Notes: generated from the letters alone by a model not told the origin. 64,000 bases of DNA from an uncultured Saprospiraceae bacterium (GCA_938015435.1 CALLPN010000003.1:62001-126000); one strand, 5' to 3'; positions 8,337 through 17,499 are shown, counted from the stretch's first letter. Numbers and translations are program-made.

Positions 8337-10013
8337 CTAGAAATTAGACGTCATATTAAATCTTACTCCAGAGAAAGCTGGCTCAAGACGACATACACCT
8401 CCATTACAAACAACACCTTCTACTTGTTTAACATACCTCAAAGAAAATCTATTTCCTTTGTTGATATAAACCGCTCCCACAGTAGGATATAGTATTTTTC
8501 TTTTTTCTCCTGTTTCTGGGTCTGTTGGTATTTCTGTCTTTTTAGTATTTGGTGATACATTATACATTCCAGACAATTCGAATAACCAGTGTGGAGCTAA
8601 ACCTATTTCAACCAGACCATATGCCCAGCTACCAAAATCTTGATTTGTAGACATATACTGGGACTCAAACCGAATAGACTTCTTACGTGATAATTTATAA
8701 AGAAACTCCATGTACGGCGTCACCGTAGTTACGGTTGGGACATCTGGTTTGGCTTCGTAGATCTCTTGACTATACTCTTGTAGTTGAAGACCTCCGGCAA
8801 ATTGCCATTTTCTTTTTTTCTTGTACGTTACTTCTACTAGTCTTTCATCATATAACTGAGTACCATCTAACTTCTGGATGTTAGAGTAGTTTAGATTGGT
8901 ACTCCATGCCTTATTAAATTTATAAGATAAATCTACCTGAAATGCTTGTTCACTCAGCAACTGAGTCGCTGGACTATATCTACTTGTTAATCGATAAGTA
9001 TTTAACCTATTCATCGGTGGTATGAAATTTACTAAACCAAGGTTAAGTCTTAATGTAGGGTCTGCTCTAAAATCAAAGTTTTCTGTGCGTTTTCCTTCCA
9101 CCGTTAGTCCTAATCCACCAATAGTATATCCTAGAGATGAGTAGTATATATTTCCAGACTTCTTGACATATTTTCCAAATGTTGAAGGTGCCATAAATTC
9201 TTGCTTCTCTGCATCAATATCGAAAAATACTTCTTCTGACTTATGTGCAATCTCAGCATACCACGTAATGTTCTTGTAAGACAGTGTATTGTAGAACGTG
9301 GTTAAATACGTATTATACTCTGGTATTACTTGGTCATCTAGTAGGTAGAACTTAATAACATTCAACATGTTATTAATCACTTCATCACCTGTCGTTCTAT
9401 TTACTATACCCACACCCGGAGCAAGAGATACTGGTGAATCTTCGTTACCAAGAGCATAAAATCCTTCCGCATACGCACCTCTAATAGATCCTTCGATAGT
9501 TCCAAATTGTTGTTTCTGCTTACCGGTAAATGCTTTTACTTTAAGGTTATCCATGAACTGGTAAGATACCGCACCTCCATACAGCGCATTATCGATAAGT
9601 TGCGGTCTCACTTCGTACGCTTGATAGATAATACCACTACCTATCTGATCATAAAGGTATCCTGCCTCTAAAGTCAACTTATCTGTCGTTCTCTTGATGA
9701 ACCATCTTCCAATTCCTTGCGCTGAATAAGATCCTGTTGGATTAAGCAAGTTTGAGTTTTGGAACATGTCAAAACGAACACCCATGTCATAGCCCTTTAT
9801 GCTATAATTAAGATTAAGCCACATTTCTCCCCCAGTCAAAAGTCTATCGTATTGAGGGATATTAACAGCACCAATAGTAGAATCTCTTTGAAAGTAATTA
9901 AAATTGGTCTCTACACTACCGGAAAGTACGCCTCTATCTGGACCAGCAGACTCCTGTGCAAAAGATGTAATAGCGAATAAAAAACACGCTAGTAATGGAA
10001 ATAGGTTTCTCAT
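8337..10013 (-). CDS. DUF6029 family outer-membrane beta-barrel protein
   Basis: A 558-residue protein with a cleavable signal (AITSFAQES, cleavage about residue 19-20). It contains many alternating aromatic/hydrophobic strands ending in phenylalanine (MTSNF), as expected for an outer-membrane barrel. The opening GVLSGSVETNFNYFQRDS and GYLYDQIGSG segments match the DUF6029 proteins I know from Bacteroidota. No function has been shown for the family; it may be a porin or the partner of the Omp28-like lipoprotein encoded next. The region upstream to tlpA (299 bases) is a divergent promoter region. Confidence 0.8.
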   Translation of the reverse strand: MRNLFPLLACFLFAITSFAQESAGPDRGVLSGSVETNFNYFQRDSTIGAVNIPQYDRLLTGGEMWLNLNYSIKGYDMGVRFDMFQNSNLLNPTGSYSAQGIGRWFIKRTTDKLTLEAGYLYDQIGSGIIYQAYEVRPQLIDNALYGGAVSYQFMDNLKVKAFTGKQKQQFGTIEGSIRGAYAEGFYALGNEDSPVSLAPGVGIVNRTTGDEVINNMLNVIKFYLLDDQVIPEYNTYLTTFYNTLSYKNITWYAEIAHKSEEVFFDIDAEKQEFMAPSTFGKYVKKSGNIYYSSLGYTIGGLGLTVEGKRTENFDFRADPTLRLNLGLVNFIPPMNRLNTYRLTSRYSPATQLLSEQAFQVDLSYKFNKAWSTNLNYSNIQKLDGTQLYDERLVEVTYKKKRKWQFAGGLQLQEYSQEIYEAKPDVPTVTTVTPYMEFLYKLSRKKSIRFESQYMSTNQDFGSWAYGLVEIGLAPHWLFELSGMYNVSPNTKKTEIPTDPETGEKRKILYPTVGAVYINKGNRFSLRYVKQVEGVVCNGGVCRLEPAFSGVRFNMTSNF

Positions 10014-10312
10014 TTACATTTGATTTTTAATAATTCCCTCTAGGGTTTATGTGTGACAAACTTGGGTTAAATGCCTTGGCAGCCATTGCTCAGCCTACTT
10101 TTACCGTTTTATTCGCCTATTAATTGATACTTTGTAGACACAATATCATCATTTTTAACTTTATTTTAAGTTCAGATATGATCCTTCACGGAACTTGCAC
10201 TCGTTTTAATACTGTTAATGTGTTTGTGATGACATACGTAATAGATCAATGTATCTATCATTGCAACTGTTAAAACCAACTAACATTCGAAAATCAAAAA
10301 ATCAAATACAAC

Positions 10313-10807
10313 ATGAAACACTTACTTTTAGCACTTACGACATTGGTACTTATGTCTGCCACTTTTACTGGTGACAAAAAAATGCCTAGTGCTCAACTGA
10401 AGACTTTAGAAGGTAAAACAGTAAATATCCAGGATTATTTGGGTAAAGGTAAGCCAGTAGTGGTGAGCTTTTGGGCCACTTGGTGTTCGCCATGTAAAAA
10501 AGAATTAGATGCGATTAATGATGTATATCCTGAATGGGTAGAAGATTATGGCGTAGAGGTAATCGCTATCACAATAGATAACGCTAGAGGTATGGCTAAA
10601 GTGCCTGGAATGGTAGGATCTAAAGGTTGGGAATACACAGTACTCTCAGACAGCAAGCAGACATTGCAGCAAGCGCTTAACTTCCAGACTATACCGCAAA
10701 CTTTCTTAGTAGATGGTGAAGGTAATATAGTATACACTCACAATGGATATAACCCAGGTGACGAGTATGAGCTAGAAGACAAGATCGCAGCTTTAGTGAA
10801 GAAGTAG
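10313..10807 (+). CDS. TlpA-type periplasmic thioredoxin
   Basis: A 164-residue exported thioredoxin-fold protein. A short signal sequence precedes the AhpC/TSA-Redoxin domain. The active site is WATWCSPCKKE with Cys58 and Cys61, and the cis-proline loop is TIPQTFLVDGEG near 137-148. TlpA-like proteins reduce or isomerise thiols in extracytoplasmic proteins, for example in cytochrome maturation. The gene diverges from the DUF6029/Omp28 pair and is followed by a clear terminator, so it is a single-gene transcript. Omp28 with its own CxxC could be a redox partner; this is inferred. Confidence 0.88.
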   Translation: MKHLLLALTTLVLMSATFTGDKKMPSAQLKTLEGKTVNIQDYLGKGKPVVVSFWATWCSPCKKELDAINDVYPEWVEDYGVEVIAITIDNARGMAKVPGMVGSKGWEYTVLSDSKQTLQQALNFQTIPQTFLVDGEGNIVYTHNGYNPGDEYELEDKIAALVKK

Positions 10808-10829
10808 GACTAGTAGAATTAAGAATATA

Positions 10830-10866
10830 TAAGCTCCCTGTTGATGATTCGACAGGGAGTTTTTTG
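10830..10866 (+). terminator. Rho-independent terminator after tlpA-like gene
   Basis: CTCCCTGT (10834-10841) pairs perfectly with ACAGGGAG (10852-10859), with a 10-base loop and flanking A/T pairs, followed by a run of six T at 10860-10865. It lies 23 bases after the tlpA-like stop codon. Confidence 0.88.
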
Positions 10867-10922
10867 TTTACCCAAGAAAACTTATCAATTACGCATTTGA
10901 ACGATTAAAAGAGTGTTGGATT

Positions 10923-12911
10923 CTATTTGTTCTTGATCATTTCTTGACATATTTTGTTTTCTTGAAACAGGTCTTTCAATATCAGATAAATCATTTGAAT
11001 ATGAATCGATACAGCCCTTGCTTTTGAGTCAAATATAAAGTCCTTGGGGTATATAGTATTTGAGCCAGATTTAATGACTAGACCCATAATCTTTCCTGAG
11101 TCATTGAGTAGTGGTGATCCAGAGCTTCCTTTTGTACCATCTGTATCGGATGCAATAAAGCAGATTTTATTACCATGATTCTCAATAAAATTAACGTAAG
11201 TCTCCCCATCAATAGATGACGTATCTTGTTTCGACATAATTTCTTCAAGGGTAGTTGGCCTCATCTCATCTATGCCTTTTTCGTTGTAATTCATGATCTT
11301 ACCAGGCGAAATCCTCAATGAACCATTGGCATCAGGTGAAAGAAGTTTATTGTCCGCTATTTTTAGTACCTCTTTAGTTATCAAGTTATTGACCGAATCA
11401 ATTTTCTCATAAAGTAATATTCTAGAAAGAGAATGTTTTTCTACAAGAGGAATTATTTGTTCTGCTATTCTGAGCATGGGATCATTTAGATTTTTCATGC
11501 GATCGTGATCATTTAGCAGTTTCATCGCAGATTCAAAATTTATAAACTCCGTGGTCGTGAAGCTAGAGTCTACGAATTCATCCTCACTATCAAAGTTTTG
11601 TAGCAACGTAGTATGGCTTGAAGTAAAAATTCTATTATCCTTTAAATCAATAATAGCTTTCTTGAATGCACTTTGTTCATGTAAACTTTTAAGATTAGGT
11701 GCAGCAGAATAGGCATGTTGTAACATCCCTTTGAGTATGGCAGCGTCTTTTATTATACCAATACTCTCCCTATATTCATTTAATCGTTCCAGGAAAGTAT
11801 AAAGCCATATTCCACGACTGCCAGAAAATTTTTGAATAAGGGGTTCAATCGTTTCTAATTCTTCTAAATATTGAGCCAACTCAGAGAATAGATTTTTTGA
11901 AGCTTCAGAATGAGCATTTATGAAATGTTTTCTTCTATTCAAAAACCCAATGACCTCTCCTTGTTTCATTCCAGAAATATGATTCTCGTATTCTTCAATT
12001 TGTCTTTTTAGAACCGCTATTTCATTTCGAGTACGAACATCTTCGGTTTCAAATTTAATTTTGAAGGCATCATTTTCTCCACCTCTTCTCGTCAAACCAA
12101 CCCTTGCTTTTTCTAATTTTGTCTCAACTTGATAGTCCTTAATAAAAAGTAATTCATTCGCTGTCTTATGTCTAGTAGTTTTTTGTGGATAGCCTACAAT
12201 GTATGATTTCTGATTTAGGTTATTTCCTTGTAAATCGATTTCTAGATGAAAACTCGAACTATTTATAGGTGAGTTATTCTCATATATTCTGAAAAATAAA
12301 AAATCCATGATTTCATTTCGATCTATTACTCCAGAGCTATAATCCGCAGGTGGTAGAAATACTAAACGAATATCATTGTAAATTTTATACCCATATAGTA
12401 TTACTTGATTGGAATTAAACACTTCTTTAATTTCCAATTTCAATAGACTCCAGCCTTTCTTCTGCCTAAAGGAATACTTAATTTGATCAATTGCTATTTT
12501 CTTGTCGCCATATTTATTTATAAGCTGATTGTAGTCATCTGTTACGTTGCTATAGTTTAGCAACTGCTGTATTTCAAAATTCTTAACTTTTATTTCATTC
12601 GATTTATTGTTAGTACGGAATCCATTCCTCAATATGTCTTCCTCAAAATAACCCGTTCGAATTGCATGGTTTACAGTAATTAAAAGTCCATCGGATGACA
12701 CAAATACTCCGGAAAATGAATTATTCATTCTGACTACGGACTTTTGTATCGTCTCTATTTGACTTGCGTTAGAAAAGGAATCAAGGTCAGTTAATTTGGA
12801 TTCAATTAAGTATTCATATGGATACAGTTTTCCATAAGACATAGCAAAATCATCTTGACAATAAATAGAAGATGAACAATAAAAAACTAACGTTAATATA
12901 AGGTACTTCAT
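10923..12911 (-). CDS. S46 family dipeptidyl-peptidase, divergent member
   Basis: A 662-residue exported protein, somewhat shorter than the usual ~700-720 for DPP7/DPP11. S46 enzymes are periplasmic serine peptidases that release dipeptides in asaccharolytic Bacteroidota. The chymotrypsin-like triad can be placed at His82 (TVNHAI), Asp203 (IMDFLFFRIY) and Ser597 (GSSGSP). Two features are unusual: the nucleophile loop is GTKGSSGSP rather than the common GNSGSP, and the position that sets P1 preference in DPP7/DPP11 (Gly or Arg, 18 residues after the Ser) appears to be Ser615. Substrate preference is therefore unclear. An AraC regulator gene ends 56 bases upstream on the same strand. Confidence 0.8.
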   Translation of the reverse strand: MKYLILTLVFYCSSSIYCQDDFAMSYGKLYPYEYLIESKLTDLDSFSNASQIETIQKSVVRMNNSFSGVFVSSDGLLITVNHAIRTGYFEEDILRNGFRTNNKSNEIKVKNFEIQQLLNYSNVTDDYNQLINKYGDKKIAIDQIKYSFRQKKGWSLLKLEIKEVFNSNQVILYGYKIYNDIRLVFLPPADYSSGVIDRNEIMDFLFFRIYENNSPINSSSFHLEIDLQGNNLNQKSYIVGYPQKTTRHKTANELLFIKDYQVETKLEKARVGLTRRGGENDAFKIKFETEDVRTRNEIAVLKRQIEEYENHISGMKQGEVIGFLNRRKHFINAHSEASKNLFSELAQYLEELETIEPLIQKFSGSRGIWLYTFLERLNEYRESIGIIKDAAILKGMLQHAYSAAPNLKSLHEQSAFKKAIIDLKDNRIFTSSHTTLLQNFDSEDEFVDSSFTTTEFINFESAMKLLNDHDRMKNLNDPMLRIAEQIIPLVEKHSLSRILLYEKIDSVNNLITKEVLKIADNKLLSPDANGSLRISPGKIMNYNEKGIDEMRPTTLEEIMSKQDTSSIDGETYVNFIENHGNKICFIASDTDGTKGSSGSPLLNDSGKIMGLVIKSGSNTIYPKDFIFDSKARAVSIHIQMIYLILKDLFQENKICQEMIKNK

Positions 12912-12967
12912 CTTTTTATGTAAACTTAGGGTATTATAGATTTATAAAATAGGCTAAATGGGACACT

Positions 12968-13870
12968 CTATTTTATAAATTTCCAATAAGTCTCCAAATT
13001 TTTTACCTTCCTAGTAGATTTGAAGAATTCCGTTGGACTCATGTTGGTTAATTTTCTAAAGTGCTCAATTAATGCGGATTGGTCGTAGTATCCGTTCGAA
13101 TATGCAATTTCAGATAAATTGTGTTTTTTCATTTCGTCTAATCTAATGTTAATCGCCTTTCTAAAAAAAACAATATCTATATATTCTTTGGGATTACAAC
13201 AAAGATGCTTTTTAAAATGCCTAGTCAAAGTTTTACGACTAATGTTCAGCGAAAATGAAAGGTCTGAAACGCTTATTTTTTTATTAGATTCTACAATTAG
13301 CGATACGGCCTTCTCAATTATACCTAGTTCAAATTTTTTTTGATGATTAGAGAAGTAGCTATCTAATATTTCAACTTTTTTATCAATATCCGCTGCATCA
13401 AAAATTTTATTTAAGCACAAATGAAATTCTTTATTATTTGCAAAAGGTTGGAAATCAATTTCTATAGAGTCTGAATAGAATGTATCGATCGTTTCGTTAA
13501 AGAATCTATTTATTCCCAAAGGTTGAAATACGATGCCTACTTTTGTAAAAGGACCTAAGATATCTGCGTGAATTGGATGGCTAACATTATGTGAATATGC
13601 TATGCAGTAGTCTATTCCCATATTTTGCTTAACTACTGAACATGGTTTCTTAAAAGAAATACTAGAGTTTTTGTATATGGTCAATGCTTTTTTATAATGA
13701 GGGTAATAAATAAAGCTAGTTTTTCCAGAGTTCGATTGATGGAAATAGTAGTATGAAATATACTCTCTTACTTTTTTACATTGGGGTGTTTTGGTAATAA
13801 TTGTTGCAGTCAAATTTTGTTTTTTGATGAAATGAATCAATGTATACACATTGCTATTCCGGTATCCCAA
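12968..13870 (-). CDS. AraC family transcriptional regulator
   Basis: The last ~100 residues hold two helix-turn-helix units typical of AraC/XylS (ISVSDLSFSLNISRKTLTRHFKK and LSEIAYSNGYYDQSALIEHFRK, then SPTEFF). The N-terminal ~180 residues resemble the DUF6597-like sensing domain common in Bacteroidota, with Cys and His residues but no named ligand. No ATG is available near the 5' end; the frame starts with TTG at 13870, or alternatively GTG at 13849. It lies directly upstream of the S46 peptidase gene and likely controls it; this is an inference from position. Confidence 0.85.
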   Translation of the reverse strand: MGYRNSNVYTLIHFIKKQNLTATIITKTPQCKKVREYISYYYFHQSNSGKTSFIYYPHYKKALTIYKNSSISFKKPCSVVKQNMGIDYCIAYSHNVSHPIHADILGPFTKVGIVFQPLGINRFFNETIDTFYSDSIEIDFQPFANNKEFHLCLNKIFDAADIDKKVEILDSYFSNHQKKFELGIIEKAVSLIVESNKKISVSDLSFSLNISRKTLTRHFKKHLCCNPKEYIDIVFFRKAINIRLDEMKKHNLSEIAYSNGYYDQSALIEHFRKLTNMSPTEFFKSTRKVKNLETYWKFIK

Positions 13871-13920
13871 TATACAAACTTCCGCCTATCCCTTTTTTGT
13901 TACAAACATCTAAAAAGTAA

Positions 13921-13948
13921 AAAGCCCCAGCAAAACTGCTGAGGCTTT
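13921..13948 (-). terminator. Terminator hairpin at the end of the isc transcript
   Basis: AAAGCC-C-CAGCA pairs with TGCTG-A-GGCTTT (one C/A mismatch, 4-base loop). On the minus strand it is followed by a T-rich run. It closes the long 3' region of the iscSUA operon. A hairpin with nearly the same sequence lies at 54328-54356 after htpG. Confidence 0.7.
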
Positions 13949-13990
13949 AAATACATCTTCTATTTTAAATTTCTGTTTCTTTCGAGCGTT

Positions 13991-14224
13991 TCGTAACGAG
14001 GAAATGTCTCGTTTCGATATTTCCGTTTTCTTAGGAAAGCCTTGCTGCAATTCGTAACGAGGAAATGTCTCGTTTCGATATTTCCGTTTTCTTAGGAAAG
14101 CCTTGCTGCAATTCGAACGAGGAAATGTCTCGTTTCGATATTTCCGTTTTCTTTAAAAAAGCCTTGCTGCAATTCAAAACAAGGAAATGTCTCGTTTCGA
14201 TATTTCCGTTTTCTTAGGAAAGCC
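13991..14224 (-). repeat. 61-bp tandem repeat array (3.8 copies) in the isc 3' region
   Basis: Four head-to-tail units begin at 13991, 14052, 14113 and 14174; the last is cut off after 51 bases, 10 bases before the iscA stop codon. Units 1 and 2 are identical. Unit 3 lacks one T near its start and has CTTTAAAAAAGCC in place of CTTAGGAAAGCC. Unit 4 starts TCAAAACAAGG. Each intact unit can form AACGAG(7-base loop)CTCGTT or, exclusively, GGAAAT...ATTTCC. There are no variable spacers, so it is not a CRISPR array. It lies between the iscA stop and the terminator at 13921-13948. Confidence 0.93.
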
Positions 14225-14233
14225 GGAAATTAA

Positions 14234-14560
14234 TTAAACCGCGAAGCTCTCTCCGCAACCACATGATCTAGCCGCATTAGGATTGTTAAAGTAAAATCCT
14301 TTTCCGTTAAGACCACCAGAAAATTCTAGTGTCGTATTACAGAGGTATAAGAAACTTTTGAGGTCCGTTACGATCTTCATACCGTTATCTTCGAATACTT
14401 GATCGTTCTCCTTGTCTTCATTATCAAAATCCATCTCATATGTAAGACCAGAACATCCGCCACTCGTTACGGATACACGAACGAAATAGTCTTCACCTAA
14501 TGTCTCTTTGGACATAAGCTCAGTTACCTTGTTTTTAGCGCTATCTGCTATGAATAACAT
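14234..14560 (-). CDS. iscA: A-type iron-sulfur carrier (IscA/ErpA/SufA family)
   Basis: A 108-residue HesB/IscA protein. The three cluster-binding cysteines are Cys36 (SGGCSGL), Cys100 and Cys102 (SCGCGESF), the family's invariant C-x63-CGC pattern. A-type carriers take Fe-S clusters from the scaffold and pass them to target enzymes. It is the last gene of the iscS-iscU-iscA transcript, 79 bases after iscU. The symbol iscA is chosen from context; erpA or sufA would be equally compatible with the sequence. The gene is followed by the 61-bp repeat array. Confidence 0.93.
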   Translation of the reverse strand: MLFIADSAKNKVTELMSKETLGEDYFVRVSVTSGGCSGLTYEMDFDNEDKENDQVFEDNGMKIVTDLKSFLYLCNTTLEFSGGLNGKGFYFNNPNAARSCGCGESFAV

Positions 14561-14639
14561 AATGTGAATTTAATTGTGTTTTAATAACTAAGAATAATTG
14601 ATCGTCACCTTTAAGTGAAACGTATATATTGACTTTTAA

Positions 14640-15023
14640 TCAGGCGTTCTTAGACTTGTAATCAGCGATGGCGCTTTTGATAGCGTCTTCAGCTAAAACA
14701 CTACAGTGAATCTTTACTGGCGGAAGAGCTAATTCTTCTACGATAGCCATATTGTCGATAGCTAAAGCTTCGTCTATACTTTTTCCTTTCAGCCATTCTG
14801 TAGCTAAGGAACTAGAAGCGATTGCAGATCCACATCCAAATGTTTTGAACTTTGCGTCTTTGATCATACCAGACTCTTCGTCTACTTCGATTTGTAGTCT
14901 CATGACATCACCGCACTCAGGTGCACCAACTAGTCCTGTTCCTACAGTGCTTTTAGACTTGTCTAGAGTACCCACGTTTTTTGGGTGGTTAAAGTGCTCT
15001 ATAAGTTTTTCTGAATAAGCCAT
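14640..15023 (-). CDS. iscU: Iron-sulfur cluster scaffold protein IscU
   Basis: A 127-residue scaffold protein on which IscS and the ferredoxin assemble Fe-S clusters. The conserved ligands Cys37, Asp39, Cys64 and Cys107 are present, as is LPPVKIHCS, the chaperone recognition motif (HscA binds LPPVK in the classic system). No hscB or hscA gene is adjacent, although this motif suggests such a chaperone is used. It lies 60 bases after iscS and 79 bases before iscA. Confidence 0.95.
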   Translation of the reverse strand: MAYSEKLIEHFNHPKNVGTLDKSKSTVGTGLVGAPECGDVMRLQIEVDEESGMIKDAKFKTFGCGSAIASSSLATEWLKGKSIDEALAIDNMAIVEELALPPVKIHCSVLAEDAIKSAIADYKSKNA

Positions 15024-15083
15024 TTTATGTTGTTTTTACTTGTGTTCTATATTATTAAACGATACTAACTATCTATTAAGTTC

Positions 15084-16307
15084 CTAATGCTCTGACCACT
15101 CTACAGCGTCAAGGTCAATACCTTCTTTAAACATCTCCCAGATAGGACTTAAGTCTCTCATATGGTTGACTCCTTTGGAGATCATTGCAATCGTCTGATC
15201 AATCTCCTCTTCCGTAGTAAACCTTCCTAAGCTAAATCTAAGCGAAGAGTGTGCCAGATCATCTCCTAGACCTAATGCTATAAGTACATATGATGGCTCT
15301 AATGAGGCCGACGTACAAGCTGATCCTGATGATACTGCTATGTTTTGGTTAAAAGTCATCATTAGACCTTCTCCCTCTACGTGCTTAAATGAGATATTAG
15401 CTACGTGAGGCATACGGTGCTCCACATTACCATTAACATACACCTCTTCTAAAGTATCTTTGAATGCGTTTTCTAACTTATCTCTCAGAATAGATAATCT
15501 AGCTGCGTCAGCTTCCATCTCCTGCATAGCAATCTCTGCTGCCTTACCAAAACCTACGATCCCTGGTACATTAAGAGTACCTGATCTCATACCTCTCTCG
15601 TGGCCTCCGCCATCCATTTGCGATGTCACCTTTACTCTTGGATTCTTTCTATTTACAAAAAGAGCTCCTACACCTTTAGGTCCATACATCTTGTGAGCAG
15701 TAAATGCCATTAAGTGTATACCTAATTCTTTGGGGTGTGTCTTGATCTTACCAACAGCTTGTGTAGCATCTGACATAAATAATACGCCATGCTTTTCACA
15801 TAGTTCACCTATTTCTTTCATAGGTTGGATAACACCCGTTTCATTATTAGCCCACATGATGGAAATCAATACAGTCTTGTCCGTGATCGCCGCTTCTAAA
15901 GCTGCTAGATCGACACGACCATCTCTTTTTACATCAAGATAAGTTACTTGGCCGCCCATTTTTTCTACTTTCTTACAAGCATCAAGTACGGCTTTATGCT
16001 CAGTTTTGAGTGTAATGATATGATTACCCTTGCGGCTATACATTTCGAATACACCTTTGATACCGAGATTATCTGCTTCCGTAGCTCCAGATGTAAAAAT
16101 GATCTCTTTGCTATCTACAGCAAGCAAATTACTTATTTGCTCTCTAGCATAATCTACCGCTTCTTCAGCTTGCCATCCAAAAGGATGGTTACGACTCGCT
16201 GCATTACCAGGTATCTGATGAAAGAAAGGTAACATTGCTTCTACTGCTCGTGGATCACAAGGAGTAGTAGAGTTATTGTCGAGGTATATTAATTTCTGAG
16301 AACCCAT
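15084..16307 (-). CDS. iscS: Cysteine desulfurase IscS
   Basis: A 407-residue PLP-dependent enzyme that removes sulfur from cysteine and supplies it to IscU. The PLP lysine is Lys206 in AHKMYGPKGVG. The persulfide-carrying Cys331 lies in SSGSACTSASLEPS, a group-I (IscS-type) active-site loop. It is the first gene of the operon. No IscR repressor gene lies upstream; the divergent gene is an unrelated mutase-like gene. A -7-like TATATTTG (minus strand, 16367-16374) lies about 60 bases upstream of the ATG. Confidence 0.96.
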   Translation of the reverse strand: MGSQKLIYLDNNSTTPCDPRAVEAMLPFFHQIPGNAASRNHPFGWQAEEAVDYAREQISNLLAVDSKEIIFTSGATEADNLGIKGVFEMYSRKGNHIITLKTEHKAVLDACKKVEKMGGQVTYLDVKRDGRVDLAALEAAITDKTVLISIMWANNETGVIQPMKEIGELCEKHGVLFMSDATQAVGKIKTHPKELGIHLMAFTAHKMYGPKGVGALFVNRKNPRVKVTSQMDGGGHERGMRSGTLNVPGIVGFGKAAEIAMQEMEADAARLSILRDKLENAFKDTLEEVYVNGNVEHRMPHVANISFKHVEGEGLMMTFNQNIAVSSGSACTSASLEPSYVLIALGLGDDLAHSSLRFSLGRFTTEEEIDQTIAMISKGVNHMRDLSPIWEMFKEGIDLDAVEWSEH

Positions 16308-16366
16308 TATATGGTATTATATTTTTTTGATTTTGGCCTATATATAGACGATACGGTTTGAGCGTG

Positions 16367-16374
16367 CAAATATA
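16367..16374 (-). promoter_or_regulatory. Putative -7 element of the iscSUA promoter
   Basis: Minus-strand TATATTTG fits the Bacteroidota -7 consensus TAnnTTTG exactly and lies about 60 bases upstream of iscS. No TTTG is visible at the -33 position, so support is partial. Confidence 0.4.
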
Positions 16375-16560
16375 ACCATATTCTACCTAAAAAGGTTTGT
16401 CCTATGGCCGATTAAGATGATAAGACGTTTGCTTTCGAAAGTCGACGACATTGCCACAAACAATATCATACTAACAGGACAGTCCGTTTAAGGAACATCA
16501 ATAAGATATTGGCCTATATTTGTTTACCGAAAGACTATATAACATCAAAGAATCAAGACA

Positions 16561-17499
16561 TTGGGAAAAGGACCAGAAATAGAACAGTCATTTGCAAAAC
16601 CTACATTATCTGAGTGGGTTGCTAAAATCAACAAAGACCTCAAGGGAGCCAAAACTGCGGACGAACTTCAATATAACATCGAAGAAGGGCTCTCTATAGA
16701 TGCCATACAAGAATACAAGGCCAAAGACCTCAAGGCAATAACTCGTGATCGCGATCATATAGTAGGGTGCCACGTAGACACTAGTGCTTCTGATTGTAAT
16801 GCTATAGTCAAAGACTTACTCAATGTGGGTGTCAATACGTTGATATTCGATGCTTACAGTGGAGTAGACTATGCTATAGTTTTGAAAGGAGTCATACTGG
16901 ATTATATCCAGATAATCATCTCTCCAATGGATGATGAGGCCGAACAATCGTTGTTATCCTATCTACAGGGGCAAAATGCGGACATGAAGAGAATATACAC
17001 TCCTTCTTCTACTCGTAACCTCATACATGTGCCGCATATGGGATCCGTGAGTAAGCAGCTTTCGACATTATTAGAGAAAGTAACAGCTTCTAATGCAGAA
17101 GAACTATTAATCGTCCTAGATGGCCAAAAGGATTTTCTTTCGGAAGTATCAAAAATCAGATCTGCACATATTCTCATAGCCAATCTAAATAAGGCATTAG
17201 GTACAGATATCAAATACAATTTACTTTCTCATACCAAGGCGGCTAGAGAAGGTGTGCATGAGCTTATACAATCTTCCTTTATGGGATTAGCGGCCATTAT
17301 CGGAGAAGCTGACGGGATCATATCAACAACTCTTGATCCTAAGTATAAGCTTAACGCTGTACACACATATAATCTATTAACCATGGAATCCTATTTAGGT
17401 AAGGTTAGTGATCCTGCGGCTGGAAGTAATCTTATTGAAGAAATGACTGAAGCAATATGTCAGAAAAGCTGGACGTTATTTCAAGAGGGTCAAAAATAG
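16561..17499 (+). CDS. Shortened methylmalonyl-CoA mutase small-subunit-like protein
   Basis: The frame has no ATG near its 5' end; the TTG at 16561 is the only sensible start because a stop lies 21 bases upstream, giving 312 residues. The N-terminal LSEWVAKINKDLKGA and the DPAAGSNLIEEMTEAICQKSW segment near the C-terminus match the small subunit (MutA) of methylmalonyl-CoA mutase. It is clearly shorter than the usual ~450 or more residues. No large subunit (mutB) is adjacent, and downstream is non-coding. It may still pair with a MutB encoded elsewhere or may be a relic. It contains no visible frameshift. Confidence 0.7.
   Translation: MGKGPEIEQSFAKPTLSEWVAKINKDLKGAKTADELQYNIEEGLSIDAIQEYKAKDLKAITRDRDHIVGCHVDTSASDCNAIVKDLLNVGVNTLIFDAYSGVDYAIVLKGVILDYIQIIISPMDDEAEQSLLSYLQGQNADMKRIYTPSSTRNLIHVPHMGSVSKQLSTLLEKVTASNAEELLIVLDGQKDFLSEVSKIRSAHILIANLNKALGTDIKYNLLSHTKAAREGVHELIQSSFMGLAAIIGEADGIISTTLDPKYKLNAVHTYNLLTMESYLGKVSDPAAGSNLIEEMTEAICQKSWTLFQEGQK

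Noticed and set aside
13991..14224. 61-bp repeats as a CRISPR array
   Set aside because: The units are contiguous with no variable spacers and no cas genes are near; it is a tandem repeat.
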